DNA of 64,000 bases from Diphasiastrum complanatum (GCA_029204225.1 CM055113.1:31794383-31858382); one strand, 5' to 3'. Shown: positions 1-11,371, counted from the first letter of the stretch. The notes: a model not told the origin generated them from the letters alone. Numbers and translations: made by a program.

Positions 1-1090
1 ACAAGAAGTATACATCGAACTTGGCTTCAAGTAGCTCTCTTTGAATCAGACACATGCACCAGAGTTTGCACTAGTCCGATCTCAACACGAACTGTCCCTT
101 AGCGTCCGTTTGAAATACCAAGTCTCTCATGCAAGACTCAACTTTCACAGTTCCTTCATTGATCAGTTGTCTTACACGTAACACAAGCCAACGTACTCAT
201 ATGTTTCCTCATCATTGCTGGTCCAGAGAAAGCCTATAACAAGCTCTCCTTTCCACAACAAAAACTTGTCAGCTTATTAGGTCCAAAGTTTGCCAGTCTC
301 CTCGTGTGAGTATGGCTAGGTCACCTTGAATTTGCTCCCGTTTTGATCAACTTTCATTCAAAATTTGCCCCAAGAGAGAGGTGTGTGTGATAGTTCCCCT
401 CCACTTATAAAATCAGCTGATCGGACTTAGAGTAGAGTTCTTCGGACAAAAGGCCTTTCCAATACTTTGCTTCCCATCTGCCAAGATTATGGCTCGATCC
501 AACTTGTTGCCAATCTCTAAAGAGGATCCTAGTCTTTCCCCTTTGAGGAAAAACCCAACTGATACTGGATATCACCCATGCTCAGTGAGTTTCAGTTCCG
601 AAGGTGGCCGTCCCAAATGAAGACCAACTGCTCCACAGAAGATCTCCCCTGAAATTGCCCTTTCCAACTTTTGACTTCCTGCTTGCATCTGGTGGGCGTT
701 GTCGCAAATGAAACTAACCCAAGAAACAGGCTAGCCATCCATCCTTTGCAAACATTGAGTCGTTTCGTTGTCGTTCACGTGCGAGTACTTGAACTGCAAA
801 TCCGCCCCACAGATTCTGTAGTCCTCTTTGTTTGATGGTATCAGCTTTCAAAAGAAAGGTTCCTTCTCGAGCCATCAGCTCCTTGTATCACAAGCAATCA
901 TGCAAACCAGGCAAAGCATGAGTACTAAGACTCACCACGAATACATACAAATAAGACACTCAGACAGGTTTACTAACAAGTAACAAAGACAAGGTCCCCC
1001 TTTGAGATGGTCCTGCCAACGGTCCTTTGCTTGGCCGCGCCCATACAAATCGATCACAGAATCAGTCCACATAGGACACCTCTCCAACTA
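1..1090. other. No gene seen; probable non-coding internal part of an LTR element
   Basis: No open frame with recognisable protein content on either strand. The region lies on the internal side of the minus-strand primer-binding site at 1941-1952, so it may be the decayed leader or internal region of that element. This is inferred from position only. Confidence 0.35.
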
Positions 1091-1640
1091 TCCATGCTTT
1101 CACCATTGACAGCACATTGCCTCAGTCACGCCCCACCACTTTTTGGTCGATAGCCCTTATAGCTAAACGATCGGCAGCTATCCTTGAATATACCACCCTT
1201 GTGGACGCACCCGTGCTTTCACCGTTAGGTAGCACATTGCCTCAGTAATGCGCCCACCAAATCTAGTCGATAGCCCTTATAGCTAAACGATCGGCAACAT
1301 ACCACCCCAATCGTGGACGCACCCGTGCTTTTACTATTAGGCAGCACATTGCCTCAGTAACGCCCTCACCAAATTTGGTCGATAGCCCTTATAGCTAAAC
1401 GAACGATAGCTATCCTTGAATATACCACCCCCGTGGACACACCCGTGCTTTCACCGTTAGGCAGCACATTGCCTCAGTAACGCCCCCACCAAATCTAGTC
1501 GATAGCCCTTATAGCTAAACGATAGGCAACATATCACCCCAATCGTGGACGCACCCGTGCTTTCACCATTAGGCAGCACATTGACTCAGTAATGCCCCCA
1601 CCAAATTTGGTCGATAGCCTTTATAGCTAAACGAACGGTG
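1085..1640. repeat. Higher-order tandem repeat, alternating 120- and 112-bp units
   Basis: The block GATAGCCCTTATAGCTAAAC recurs at 1149, 1269, 1381, 1501 and 1613 (last copy with one change). The spacings are 120, 112, 120 and 112 bp. Two unit types alternate: one carries an extra segment reading GCTATCCTTGAATAT, the other has CAACAT in its place. The real period is therefore a 232-bp dimer (A-B-A-B-A). More degenerate units continue to about 1900. The array lies just inside the primer-binding site of a minus-strand LTR element, so it is probably leader sequence rather than centromeric satellite. Confidence 0.85.
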
Positions 1641-1940
1641 GCTATCGCGAATATGTCACCCCGCACCCCACAAGGCACAGACCGTGCTTACACCAACCTA
1701 ATGCAGCACATTGCCTCATTTGTCCTACGTCCAGACGGCGCCAGGCCCGAACCGTGGAAACTGACCGTGCTTACACCTCAAGGGCAGCACCTTGACTCAT
1801 CAAGCCCCCGTTCTGCCGACCACCCCGACCGTGGACGCACCCGTGCTTACACTGTGGGCAGCACCTTGCACAACAGTTGTTTTGATGAACCCCAAACAGT
1901 GGCCATTTCCGTGAGATCCGCATAGTTGACCGGCCAGTCA

Positions 1941-1952
1941 GCTCTGATACCA
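1941..1952 (-). other. Primer-binding site (tRNA-iMet) of a minus-strand LTR element
   Basis: The plus strand reads GCTCTGATACCA, the exact complement of TGGTATCAGAGC, which matches the 3' end of plant initiator tRNA-Met. It lies 2 bp from the TG-starting edge of the LTR at 1955, as expected for the start of minus-strand synthesis. Confidence 0.75.
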
Positions 1953-1954
1953 CA

Positions 1955-2809
1955 TGTAGCGCAGGCATCCCAAAGGGAGCCGGGAACCACGACTTAGCTT
2001 CCCAGCCTTCAACTCTTGCCATCCAAACTCACTTGACATACAAGAAGCCAACTCGCCAACAACGATCAGACTTAACCAACTTGAAGTTTCAAAAACCAAC
2101 ATTGAGATCCAACCTGGCACCATGCCAGATTGGGGGTCCCGATATGGGTGACTTCCCTCCAAGCAAGCCGTCCGACATACATCAAAATGAACCAACTCGA
2201 AGCTTCGTTACAAACGAGTAACATCCATTCCAAGCAAATGGCATGACTTACATCAGACTTAACCAACTGAAAGCTTCGTCACAAGCGCTGGAAGCCAACC
2301 TGGCGCCACGCCAGACTGGACAGCCATAAACAGGTAACTTCCACCCAAGCAAGCCATCCAACTCAGCCGACAGGTTAGAGCCCGTTCCCCAAGAGCTTAA
2401 CCCATTCATGTTCATGCATGGAACACTCAGAACCACAAGTCGCGACAGATATGGAGACAACCAGTTCCTGGACCAAATGGTCCTGACAGCATACCGCTGG
2501 CGCCACGGACCGAATGGTCCCGACGGCATACCGTTGGCGTCCTGGGATACGACCCTCAGCTATGTGCCAACTTAAAAATTTTGAAGCGGCCTTACAACTG
2601 GCGCTTTTATCGAACACTGAAACCCAGAAGGTAATCAGAGTCAGTTTGAAGAAAATCCCACTTTATTGATAAATCTAAGAAGGTTACATTTCAAGTGTGT
2701 GACCGACCCTAGTCTCCGGGGAGCTGGCATGCCAAGGCGAGTGCCAGGACAACATTCCAGCAAGGGAAGCTGAGACTTGGTTGGAGCTCGCCCTGAGTCG
2801 CAACCCGCA
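1955..2809 (-). mobile_element. LTR of a minus-strand retrotransposon (LTR1)
   Basis: About 855 bp, starting TGTAGCGC and ending CCCGCA on the plus strand. The left edge abuts a tRNA-Met primer-binding site. The right edge abuts CTCCCC, whose complement GGGGAG is a polypurine tract. Both neighbours face the same LTR, so it served as 5' LTR to one internal region and 3' LTR to another. It contains an imperfect 187-bp direct duplication (blocks at 2067 and 2254). It is related to LTR2 at 3001. The edges are inferred from TG/CA, PBS and PPT signals, not from an aligned pair. Confidence 0.55.
2067..2375. repeat. Imperfect 187-bp tandem duplication inside LTR1
   Basis: CAGACTTAACCAACT occurs at 2067 and 2254, and AAGCAAGCC followed by TCC at 2161 and 2347. 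The offset is 186-187 bp. Similarity is clear but many substitutions separate the copies. Confidence 0.7.
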
Positions 2810-3000
2810 CTCCCCTATAGTATTGGTGGGATTCCCCCCCATTCCCCCCCCCCCCCCCTCCCCCTTTCATAGCAAGCACTCTATCCAGGCTGGTAAAGCA
2901 CGTTTTTCTCTCTCTAGATTTTATTGATCCCCAAGCTTCCTTTAATCATGCCTAGATCGTGTGAGGTGATTGCACATCGATCTGAGCTCTCTGGACTTCA
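2810..3000 (-). mobile_element. Short segment between two LTRs, with polypurine tract and C-homopolymer
   Basis: This 191-bp piece begins with the complement of a polypurine tract (next to LTR1) and includes a very C-rich run at about 2837-2865. Its right part, around a GGTAAAGCACG word near 2893, is similar to sequence beyond LTR2 near 3611. It ends with a weak match to a primer-binding site before LTR2. It may be the whole internal domain of a very small non-autonomous element, or what deletion left of a larger one. Confidence 0.4.
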
Positions 3001-3550
3001 TGTTGCGCCGGCGTCTCAAAGAGCGTTGGGACTTGAGCGGTTTCCCCAACACGCATTTAAGTCTAACATTCATCCATCATGCACTTACGTAAAAGCCAAC
3101 TCAGAAACGTAACAAGCTTAACCATTCAGACTTAAGAAAACTGGAATCCCAACCAACCCGAAAGCCAACTCAGAATCCGTCAAAAGGTAACCAAAGGCAA
3201 AGACAAGCCACACATGAAACCCAAGGGATAGTGGTCGCCAAACTGACCAATTTGCATAGCAACAAGCCCCATGTCGATGACAAGGACCCTTAGGCGTCGG
3301 CGACGCAAAAAGGTTGTAGTAAGGGTCCTTCCACTTGGACCAATCCCGGAGGCGAAACCGAAATGGTAATCATCCCCAAGGATCAACTTTATTAGATTTG
3401 AAAGAGGTTACATTCATACATAGACTGACCGGTCTCGGGGCCACCAACACGTGCTGGGCATTGTGCCTGGCTCATGCTGGTAAAGGGAGCTGAGACCTGG
3501 AGATTGGATTCCTGGCGCTGGTTGAGCTGCCCAAGTTTCTGTCTGCCGGA
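3001..3550 (-). mobile_element. Related, shorter LTR (LTR2), minus strand
   Basis: It starts TGTTGCGCCGGCG, aligning with TGTAGCGCAGGCA of LTR1. It shares the ordered blocks TTTATT, GGTTACATT (3406; 2682 in LTR1) and GGGAGCTGAGAC before a CTCCCTC polypurine complement at 3550. It is about 300 bp shorter than LTR1 and well diverged, so this is an old relative rather than a recent twin. Confidence 0.5.
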
Positions 3551-4043
3551 CTCCCTCTATGGTTCTGCTGTGATTCGGCACACCCCCTCTGGTTTGAAAC
3601 ATAGTGCTTTCTGGTAAAGCACGCTTTTTAGGACTTAGTTTTTAGTTTGCTAATTAAGCCTGGCAAGCCTGGCAGAATCAGTCTGGCTCCCGGACATGGG
3701 TCCCGAGAGCCGTCCCAGCGGCCGAATCAACTTGCTTTCCTGACTAGGCCATGACTCGAGCTCCAGAGCTAGCTCATGACTTGTGACTACTTGACTGGCT
3801 CACCACAGGTCGGAGGCTCAGTCCTTGACGTTCTAACTTGCTCTGGGACCTTAGAGAGTGTCACCCCTTAGAGTCTTACAGGGCACGCTGGGTGCACCTG
3901 AGTCAGCTTTACAACACTTCGCTAGAACCGATCAAAGATTTTCAACCATAGGAACTTGGCGCCGGTTGGATTCAGGTCACAGTGGCACCGGGAGCAGCAG
4001 AGGTGCTGCTGGTGCCGAGCTTGTAAAGGTAGCTTTATACCAG
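3551..4043. other. Intergenic; flank of LTR2
   Basis: The first about 80 bp repeat the polypurine and GGTAAAGCACG region seen after LTR1. The rest shows no gene. Confidence 0.4.
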
Positions 4044-4144
4044 CAATGGACCACACCCCTTTCAAACTTGGGTGACAAGTGCTAAATGGGAGGTCAATGG
4101 ACCACACCCCTTTTAAACTTGGGTGACAAGTGCTAAATGGAGGA
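4044..4144. repeat. 51-bp tandem duplication
   Basis: CAATGGACCACACCCCTTT starts at 4044 and again at 4095, followed in both copies by AAACTTGGGTGACAAGTGC. The copies are nearly identical, so the duplication is fairly recent. Confidence 0.9.
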
Positions 4145-6107
4145 TCTTTGCCAGTTAAAATCCCTACCATACTATTAGTCCAATTTTATTAGTACAATTT
4201 TATTGACCCTTACCATACTATTAGTACATTTTTATTGACGTATGCCACATGGTGACAACTTATCGTTAAGTCCAAGAGGGGAAAAGAGCCATTTTTCCTC
4301 CTTGAACCAATGGGAGAATGGGAGAACTTCATTTAAAATTTGAGACTTGCCAAAGAATGCAACCTAAAACCACTCAAAAGGAACATCACATTCATATTTT
4401 GTACCAATAATGGTCTGGGTCACCATCCAACAATGGGGATGTTATAGTATGGTGGTGGAGAGATAGTGCTTCCCCCTTTCAACACCCTTGTATGTCATGT
4501 GCAATACACTCTAATTGTTAATCATAGTGCAAAATAAGCTGTCAAGGTTAGGAGGGCAACTTGGACCTTGACATCCGTTGAGCATAGCTTCAAATCACAT
4601 TCACATAGATTAAATAGTCTACTCACAAGAGATTAATAGTCAAATATGTTTTGCTTCTGACTGCCCTTCACATTGACAATACTTTTGCTATTTGTGTACT
4701 CAGTGTGTCTTTGTTTATAAGAGAATACCCAAATACTTTTAATAATAAACACTAGAGTTTATAGCTAAAAAAAGTCATACATAGGAAGCCCCAGTAAATA
4801 TCATAGACAACAGAACATGTCTAATAATCAACAATGAATATCAACATATCAGTGTCACCCATTAAAGATCTTATAACCTAACTGTTTCTTGACGAGAAAA
4901 GAGAGAAATGGCGAGGCTTTTCAGAAGCGAGCTAATGATGCAAGATGCTAAAGCTTGCACAGGTGCTTTGCACTTTACCATGTTCAAACACATGTTATCT
5001 CTAAGCGCATGGGAGGAAAGGGCAACATACTATGTGCTACCTCTTGTTAAGGAACTGATATCTGCAAGAGGCAAAAAAACTAGAATCTGCTTCTTTCAGT
5101 CACCTAGACTAATAAATAAGGCGTGTATCCGCTGTCATCTGATCATCTTTCTGCAGTTTTGCTATTTCAATGCCGTGATCAAATATAAAGGATGAGTTCA
5201 TGTATGTCAGTGTTGAAACATTTGAAGTCGCAAGATATTCATGCGGACAGAATTTGTCTAGGATATCCAAAATAACTACACCGTTACAGAACCTAACAAT
5301 GGATTCATTGTTGCAGTACAATCCACAAAATATACAATGCATGGAGCAGACATTTTGTTTCAACTGATGTTTACGAGTAACTAGGGCACGAAAAACCGAA
5401 GCGTCTCTTCCAAACCAAAGACCTTAGTAATATATGACAGATATACTCAGATACTCTTCATATTGGATACATGAAGAAATATACTAATGCTTGATGGAAC
5501 ATACGCATCATAATTTTTCGATGCTTCTTGATATGGCCATTCTCACATTTCATAAATAGCACTGATCAGGTGAAGCATGCCTCAGTTATATGAATCGATC
5601 TAATACAGATTTGTATAGAGATCAAGAAAAAAGAAAACAAGCGGTACATGCTTTGCTTAAAACCCTGCGACGCTTGAATGTATGATTCGTTTTCGAAGTT
5701 GTACTTAATAGACACTCCACATAATACGCTGTAACAAGAATTTAAAAGACACCCGTGTCATCATGCATAACAAAAACAACGAGTAAAAGATGAAACAGAA
5801 TAAGAGCTTGGTCCAGGCAACGTTAACCATGCATTAGCCTTACTTAAAACCTCCAAAATAAAAGCGGGGCGGCAGATCTAAAACGGCTCTACATGATTTC
5901 CTCCAGCTGTACACAGTTCAAAGATCAATGGAGCAACGGAAATGCCTGTCAATTTGGTTAGCCATAGACAAAGCTGAAGTTCTCAGGCATCCAGATCAAG
6001 AGATAGAAAAGATCTTGAAAGATGATTGAAAACTCATTTGCAGTATTACTGAAGAGGCCAGTTAATTTTCTGCTAGGAAGTTCCGGTTGCGCTATTTTTT
6101 GTTAATC
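4145..6107. other. Intergenic, including the 3' side of the ERF gene
   Basis: TACCATACTATTAGT occurs twice near 4165 and 4210. No coding region is recognised. The part nearest 6107 should hold the 3' UTR of the minus-strand ERF gene. I could not place a polyadenylation signal with confidence. Confidence 0.4.
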
Positions 6108-6902
6108 CTAAAAACGCAAATCCAGATTCTTGTTTTCCTCTTGTAACTCCTCATCTTCTAAACGATATGGTAGATTCAGATCTAGGAGAGGGCGACTTTG
6201 ATTTTGCGGCTTGATTTCTTGAAAAGGCACCGATTCTGTATCCAGGACAACAGATGCAGATGAATCGCAGTCGCTATGGTAATCCAGAGGGTCCATTGAA
6301 GGCTGGTTTGTGCCAGCTATCAACCATTCCGCCATTCGTTCTCTCATGGCCGGTAGAACAATCTCTCTTTTGGAGCTCTTCTTCTTCAAGGAGCGATGAG
6401 TGCTTTCAAAAGGTTGGGGACGCTTCCTTGAAAGAGGATTTGAAAACATACTGCCCGCGGCCATGCAAGAAGGAAAAGGACCGACTCCTTTCATCCCCAT
6501 GTTAGCTTCCGAGTAATCCAAATCTTCAAGAGAGAGATTTAAGTCAATCCCGCTACCAACCTTTGATGAGCTTCCATGTAAGCTCTTCGAAACTTGCCCT
6601 GTTTGATGCACTCTCCTGGGAGTGCTCCAAGATTCAACGGTGCTGCTCTGACTTGTACTCTGATCATCATACGGATTAGTAAAATTTGTTTTAGCTTTGG
6701 CACCTCTCAAAGCCCTGGCAGCATTATCATATGCTCTTGCAGCATCTTCAGCTGTATCAAAAGTCCCAAGCCAGACCCTGGTTTTCTTCCACGGATCTCG
6801 AATCTCTGCTGCAAATCTTCCCCACGGTCTCTTCCTCACACCTCTGAAATGGGCCTCTTTCACTTTCATATTCGGATTCTTGGACCTCTGTCCCTCGTCC
6901 AT
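6108..6902 (-). CDS. AP2/ERF transcription factor, EAR-motif (class II) repressor
   Basis: A 264-residue nuclear DNA-binding protein with one AP2/ERF domain at about residues 18-75. The domain holds [18 protein letters not shown] and [16 protein letters not shown], the ERF-type residues that contact GCC-box DNA. Two EAR repression motifs follow: DLNLSL at about 120-125 and LLDLNLP near 239-245. These recruit TOPLESS-type corepressors in the known family. DCDSS at about 211-215 and the small size fit ERF group VIII (relatives of AtERF3/4/7/8). Basic stretches at 159-161 (RKR) and 173-179 could act as nuclear signals. The ATG at 6902 is the first in frame, since an in-frame TGA lies 54 nt upstream. 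No intron is needed, which is normal for this group. The frame is open and conserved, unlike everything around it. The exact orthologue is not assigned. Confidence 0.93.
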   Translation of the reverse strand: MDEGQRSKNPNMKVKEAHFRGVRKRPWGRFAAEIRDPWKKTRVWLGTFDTAEDAARAYDNAARALRGAKAKTNFTNPYDDQSTSQSSTVESWSTPRRVHQTGQVSKSLHGSSSKVGSGIDLNLSLEDLDYSEANMGMKGVGPFPSCMAAGSMFSNPLSRKRPQPFESTHRSLKKKSSKREIVLPAMRERMAEWLIAGTNQPSMDPLDYHSDCDSSASVVLDTESVPFQEIKPQNQSRPLLDLNLPYRLEDEELQEENKNLDLRF

Positions 6903-7074
6903 GAGAGCTATTTGTCTGCCCCTTCCAAAACTGATCGTCCTATAACACTCCTGTCAACGGATGTGCAATAGACAGAGAAGAGCAACCACTAACTACTACT
7001 TCTATCAGCTCTACAGACTCTCAAATCGAAGGCACTCCTTCAAGCATGAAGAATTCATATCATCACACAATCAA

Positions 7075-7236
7075 TCAACTAAAACAGCTAAAAAGACAAA
7101 ATTCTTGACATACACTGAAACCAAAACAGGTAAAGAGGAGAATAGCCTTTAAGCAAAAAAGGATTCTATCATTCACTCAACTAAAACAGCTAAGAACAGA
7201 AAAATCTTGACATCTAGTGAAACCAAAAGAGGGAAA
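7075..7236. repeat. Imperfect direct repeat, offset 102 bp, upstream of the ERF gene
   Basis: TCAACTAAAACAGCTAA starts at 7075 and 7177, each followed by a similar segment containing TCTTGACAT and GTGAAACCAAAA (first copy CTGAAACCAAAA). About 60 bp match with several mismatches. Confidence 0.75.
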
Positions 7237-7288
7237 CAAGGGGCAAAAGCTTCGATGTACATCATCACCCAGATGGATCCAGACAATG

Positions 7289-7364
7289 AATAACCGATCG
7301 ATCGATAGAGCGCTGCCCACCAATCAAATAACCGATCGATCGATAGAGCGCTGCTCACCAATCA
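7289..7364. repeat. 38-bp tandem duplication containing CGATCGATCGAT
   Basis: AATAACCGATCGATCGATAG begins at 7289 and 7327, followed in each by AGCGCTGC and CACCAATCAAA. The copies differ at about one position. The unit holds an ATCGAT-rich palindrome and lies in the ERF upstream region. Confidence 0.9.
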
Positions 7365-7640
7365 AAACCCTACTCGCAAACGAATACATGGCCAGAGAAT
7401 TGGAGAAGCCTTGTAAGGTCGAGAAAGTTCCCCAGCAATCCTTTCGTTCTTTCTTTCTTTGTAGCGGAAGCTTGAAGACAGGCCTTTAGCTGCCTAGCTA
7501 TGCCGCCCACTACAGTTCGCGCTACTGTGCAGTTGGCAGCCATATCGCTCGGCGATACGCTCTCAGCCTCAGCCACCGGTATTTTAACCGCCGACTGGAA
7601 ACTCCAGGAATACAAAAGGAATTTGAGGTATATACCTGTT

Positions 7641-8959
7641 ACTGTGTACTGGTTTCATAGAAAATGTAGCAGACACTTTTATTTATTTTATGCAGCATTC
7701 ATTTTCCCCAAACTAGGCACATTGATATGCAACAAAGGTAAAGGAGAACTTTGCCTGAAGTTAGGGTACTAAGGGAATGCTAGTGATTTGGAAGCTATGA
7801 GCAGTATCAGCCCCCCCCCACTTCTTGTTCAACTTCGGAGTGCTTTTGTTGTAAAGCTAACTCAAGTGCACTGAGAATGCACTAAATCTGTCTAGTATAT
7901 TTGAGTCTCCAACTTGTGGGCAAGCCAATCACTTGGTTGGGTCCAAATGTCTCTCAAAGAACATTGCCCAAGAGTTGCGAACTAGAACTACAATGGGTGA
8001 CATTCTCAGGTTCAATTGAAAGGGCCAATTACAACCTTTTTCTTGGTTATTTGACCAAGGTTATCACTCATTGTTATTCTAATTGTTGTTGTATTGATTA
8101 GCCTGCTTGGATGGTTAAGGTCTACATATGTGGAGCTCTTGTTCGCATGGTGATAGGTTGAGTTTTTATTGTGCTTTTGTTGGACATTGGATTAGTCTGT
8201 TGGGACAGTCATCTTCTTGTATTTTTTACGCAAGGTAATGTAACTCCTATTATTGTGATAATCAAAGTTCATCACCTAAATTACAAAGTACAACAACATC
8301 CTCCTTATTTCCTACAAGGACAGAAGTCATTTGTAAAGGATTACCTATTTTTCTTCAAGTTGTTAGAGCTTCTTTTTTTTTTCTCTCACCTCCATGAAAG
8401 AATAATTGTCTCAAAATTCACACACTAGATGAGTTGGAGGTTACCATTTGTCTGGATGTATTATTTATGCATTTTGAGTGAGTCTTGGCATTTGTAGTAT
8501 CTCTTGTGACGTCAAAACAATCAAAATAAGATTTTAGAGGAATAGTTGCTTCCATTGTACGCTATTAGAACCTAATGGCCCAAGAATTTGAGTTGCCTAG
8601 TCACTCGCAAACATGAAATATTGATGTTGAAAGGTGAAAATTGTAATAAATTATGATTTGAGAAGTTGGTATTGAGTATTTCATTCAGGATTTTCAATTC
8701 ATGGAAAAACTAGCAACTTTGTAATAGTTCACCTTTTTTTTTAAAAAAAGACATTTCATTTTTTAATGATCTTAAATATACTTGCATCTATACAAGAAAT
8801 TGGCAAGCCTTTAACATGGGAGCTATAGCAATTTGGAATGATTTTGCATCTTCCAAAACAAAAGTGAACATCTAAAAGCCACATGATATAAAGTTAAGTG
8901 GCCTAATCTATATTTTTTTTTCTCTAACTAACCATAGATTAGAGACTTTTTACAAAAAT
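7641..8959. other. Intergenic, no gene seen
   Basis: AT-rich with short homopolymers. Open frames here are short and resemble no known family. Confidence 0.5.
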
Positions 8960-9290
8960 ACATAAAAAAGCTCAAAGAAGCAAGAGTTTTTTGGCCTCCT
9001 TGAAAAGAAGTAGGGGGGAGATGACAAAATCGCCATTCCCAAATTCCCTGCTATTCCTTTCAAGCCAAATATTCCAAAGAGTAATTATTCTAATGCATTG
9101 CCAAAACGCATTGGCCTTCACATCGTCAAAAGTGATGTCATTCAGCAGTAGATTTGTATGGCTGAGTCTTTTGAATCTGGTATGAAAGCGAGCAATAAAT
9201 AAATCAGCCACTGATTTCTAGAGAGAAGCACAACAGTGGAAAAAAGGTGAACCACATCCTCATCTAACAAAACAGACATCCGTTACATCC
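8960..9290 (-). pseudogene. LINE retrotransposon tail (RT zinc-binding domain remnant)
   Basis: Minus-strand reading gives ITLWNIWLERNSREFG (about 9100-9050), the hallmark of the zf-RVT domain at the C-terminus of plant L1-type LINE ORF2. Just upstream in the element, a frame with one shift reads DEDVVHLF, matching the histidine block of the same domain. The rest of ORF2 is missing or unrecognisable, so this is a 5'-truncated, decayed LINE. No poly-A tail was identified with certainty. Confidence 0.65.
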
Positions 9291-9539
9291 CCTTTATAAT
9301 GAGCACGGACAGGAAGAGAGAGTTGAAGAATCCTGAGAAAGAAGATTTTGAGCTTGCCAGTTCTAATTTTGTGGGTACGTCTAAATCTAGCTTTCTAGAG
9401 ACAGGGGGGATCAGACAGATTCCATTTGGAATTGAACTAGGAGAAAGTAAAGTTCGGCTCTTTGATAGCTGCCTAGACAGAATGGTAGGAAATTTTACCA
9501 GATTTATCTAAGGCTTTAAAGAGCCAAACATTCTTCTGT

Positions 9540-10234
9540 ATGATTCCTCCTCCCAATATAAGTTAGAAAAGTAGAAAAAGCTTGGTTTACTTGTTGTTTT
9601 GCACTTGCCCAATCAAGCCTGGCACATTGTTCAAGTGCACTCTCTCTATCATTTCTACCATCAACTACTTGGCACACATTTCAATCATGTCTCTTGATGT
9701 GTTGTCACCTCCTTTTGAGCTTTTTAGTAGTTTTTAAGATTAGTAGGTGTCGAGCATTATTTGCTTAGCTTTCTTTAATTAGCTACATGTAATTTTTTGT
9801 ACAATAGTTCAACAATAATGCATAATATAAGAGAAAAAGTTGCTTGAATGAGCATATGTGCTATGGAAATAGAAATGGCTAGCTATGCTATTATTGTTTA
9901 GCAAAAGTCAAATATTTTAGCCAATGCTCATCAAAGAAGCAAGTGTATTATGTATTGTACATGAGTGTTTTTTTCTTTCTTTTGGAATGCAACTTTGAAC
10001 AATTTTTACTTTTGATGTAAGAGCATATCACATTCTTTCCTTATCCATGCTTGACAACAACTCAAAACTATCAATCACTAAATTATACATCTTTGCACTC
10101 TTCATAAGATTTCCTCAATATTCAAAACTCCAACTACAAAATTTGTGAATTTCTAGATGAAATGATGGTTTATGATGTCATTTCTTGAACCACTATTCTT
10201 CTTAATATATCATGTTTTTTTAAACCATTAACCC
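9540..10234. other. Intergenic; 5' side of copia #1, no LTR seen
   Basis: I found no copy of the copia #1 LTR start here, so that element is probably 5'-truncated. Confidence 0.4.
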
Positions 10235-10687
10235 TTGATAAATAGCCTGAAGCACAATGAAACAAATAAGAAGATGCAGCAGCACCAAGAAGGCAACTCT
10301 GACACAGTCAAAGGATCTCAAGATGAAGAGAAGGCGCTGATGGTACAAGATCAATCCAATAGAGATGCCCATCATTGGTATCTCGATTCAGGTGCTTCTC
10401 AACACATGACATCATGCAAGGACCTCTTCTCTACACTCACAGCTACAAAATCAAAGTACATTTTCTTTGGTGACTTCAGTTCACACCAAGTTGAAGGCCA
10501 AGGGTCTATTCAACTGCAGTTCTCTAATGGCATCACTAGGCAGCTTAATGGAGTACTTAATGTACCCAAATTAACAAAGAACCTTTTATCTATTAGCAAG
10601 ATCACAGATCAGGACTATAGAGCTTTGTTCACTGCCAACCGTTGTACTATTTTAGATGAGAACTCAAAGGAAATCCTCTCTTCTTAA
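10235..10687 (+). pseudogene. Copia #1 Gag end and aspartic protease
   Basis: After a Gln/Lys-rich Gag tail, the frame carries WYLDSGASQHMT at about residues 48-59, the catalytic DSGA motif of copia protease. ILDENSKEIL near the end belongs to the following linker. The frame stops at 10687 and the polyprotein resumes just downstream in another frame, so the ORF is broken. Confidence 0.8.
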
Positions 10688-10698
10688 AGAGAAAGAAA

Positions 10699-11357
10699 TT
10701 GTACATACTGAGTCACGATGTTGCGCTTTCTGTGAGTTGTTCAGATGCACATTTATGGCATCAAAGATTAGGTCATTTAAACATGCGTTCAATCTTGTAT
10801 ATGCATCACAATAAAATAGTCAAGGACATGAATATAATTGTTCTCACCATAGCTAATCAGACTATCTGTAAAAATTGTCTACTAGGGAAACAACCTAGAA
10901 TGAGATTTCCCAGAGGACAAGCCAAAAGGGCGAAGTCCATCTTGTCACTGATACACAGTGACTTGTGTGGTCCTATGAGCGTCAAACCTTTTGGACAGAA
11001 GATATCTCTATGGCTTGCTATCTGCAAAATTACTCTAGCACTAAAGCAGTTGATTCCAAGACATTGTTTGAAGCCTACTATGGTTACAAACCAAGTTTAA
11101 AACACCTATGTATTTTTGGATGTCTCTGCTATGCACAAGTGCCATCTAATTTGAGAAAGAAGCTGGACCCAGTAAGCTGCAAAAGCATCTTCATCGGCTA
11201 TTCAACATCACACAAGACATATCCTGTTTACGATGTGGTTATGGGCCAGATCTCAATCAGTCTCGATGTTGTCTTCCTTGAAGATAAATATTACGATTTC
11301 AAACATAAGCAACGAATACAAAGAGACTACCATAGCAGCTCCACCTTCCATCGATAG
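10699..11357 (+). pseudogene. Copia #1 GAG-pre-integrase and deleted integrase
   Basis: LWHQRLGHLNMRS with CKNCLLGKQ is the HHCC-type zinc domain of copia integrase. HSDLCGP carries the first catalytic Asp. The catalytic core is then almost wholly missing: after a frame change the sequence passes into YGYKPSLKHLCIFGCLC and SIFIGYS, which are from the integrase C-terminal half. The deletion removes the second Asp and the Glu, so the integrase is dead. Confidence 0.8.
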
Positions 11358-11371
11358 GCTACGATCTACGA

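Larger units (their letters stand above)
6903..7640 (-). promoter_or_regulatory. Upstream (leader/promoter) region of the ERF gene, with tandem repeats
   Basis: Upstream of the minus-strand ATG. Contains two short duplications (annotated separately) and a palindromic GGTATATACC at about 7627 that could serve as a TATA element, which would give a leader of several hundred bases. No transcription start can be fixed from sequence alone. Confidence 0.3.

Noticed and set aside
6254-6971. Several plus-strand frames across the ERF gene
   Set aside because: They are antisense shadows of the conserved minus-strand AP2 reading frame.
7500-7772. 90-codon plus-strand frame upstream of the ERF gene
   Set aside because: No family resemblance, in the ERF upstream region, and no coding signal.
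9299-9511. 70-codon plus-strand frame
   Set aside because: Probably antisense to a decayed LINE region; no family resemblance.
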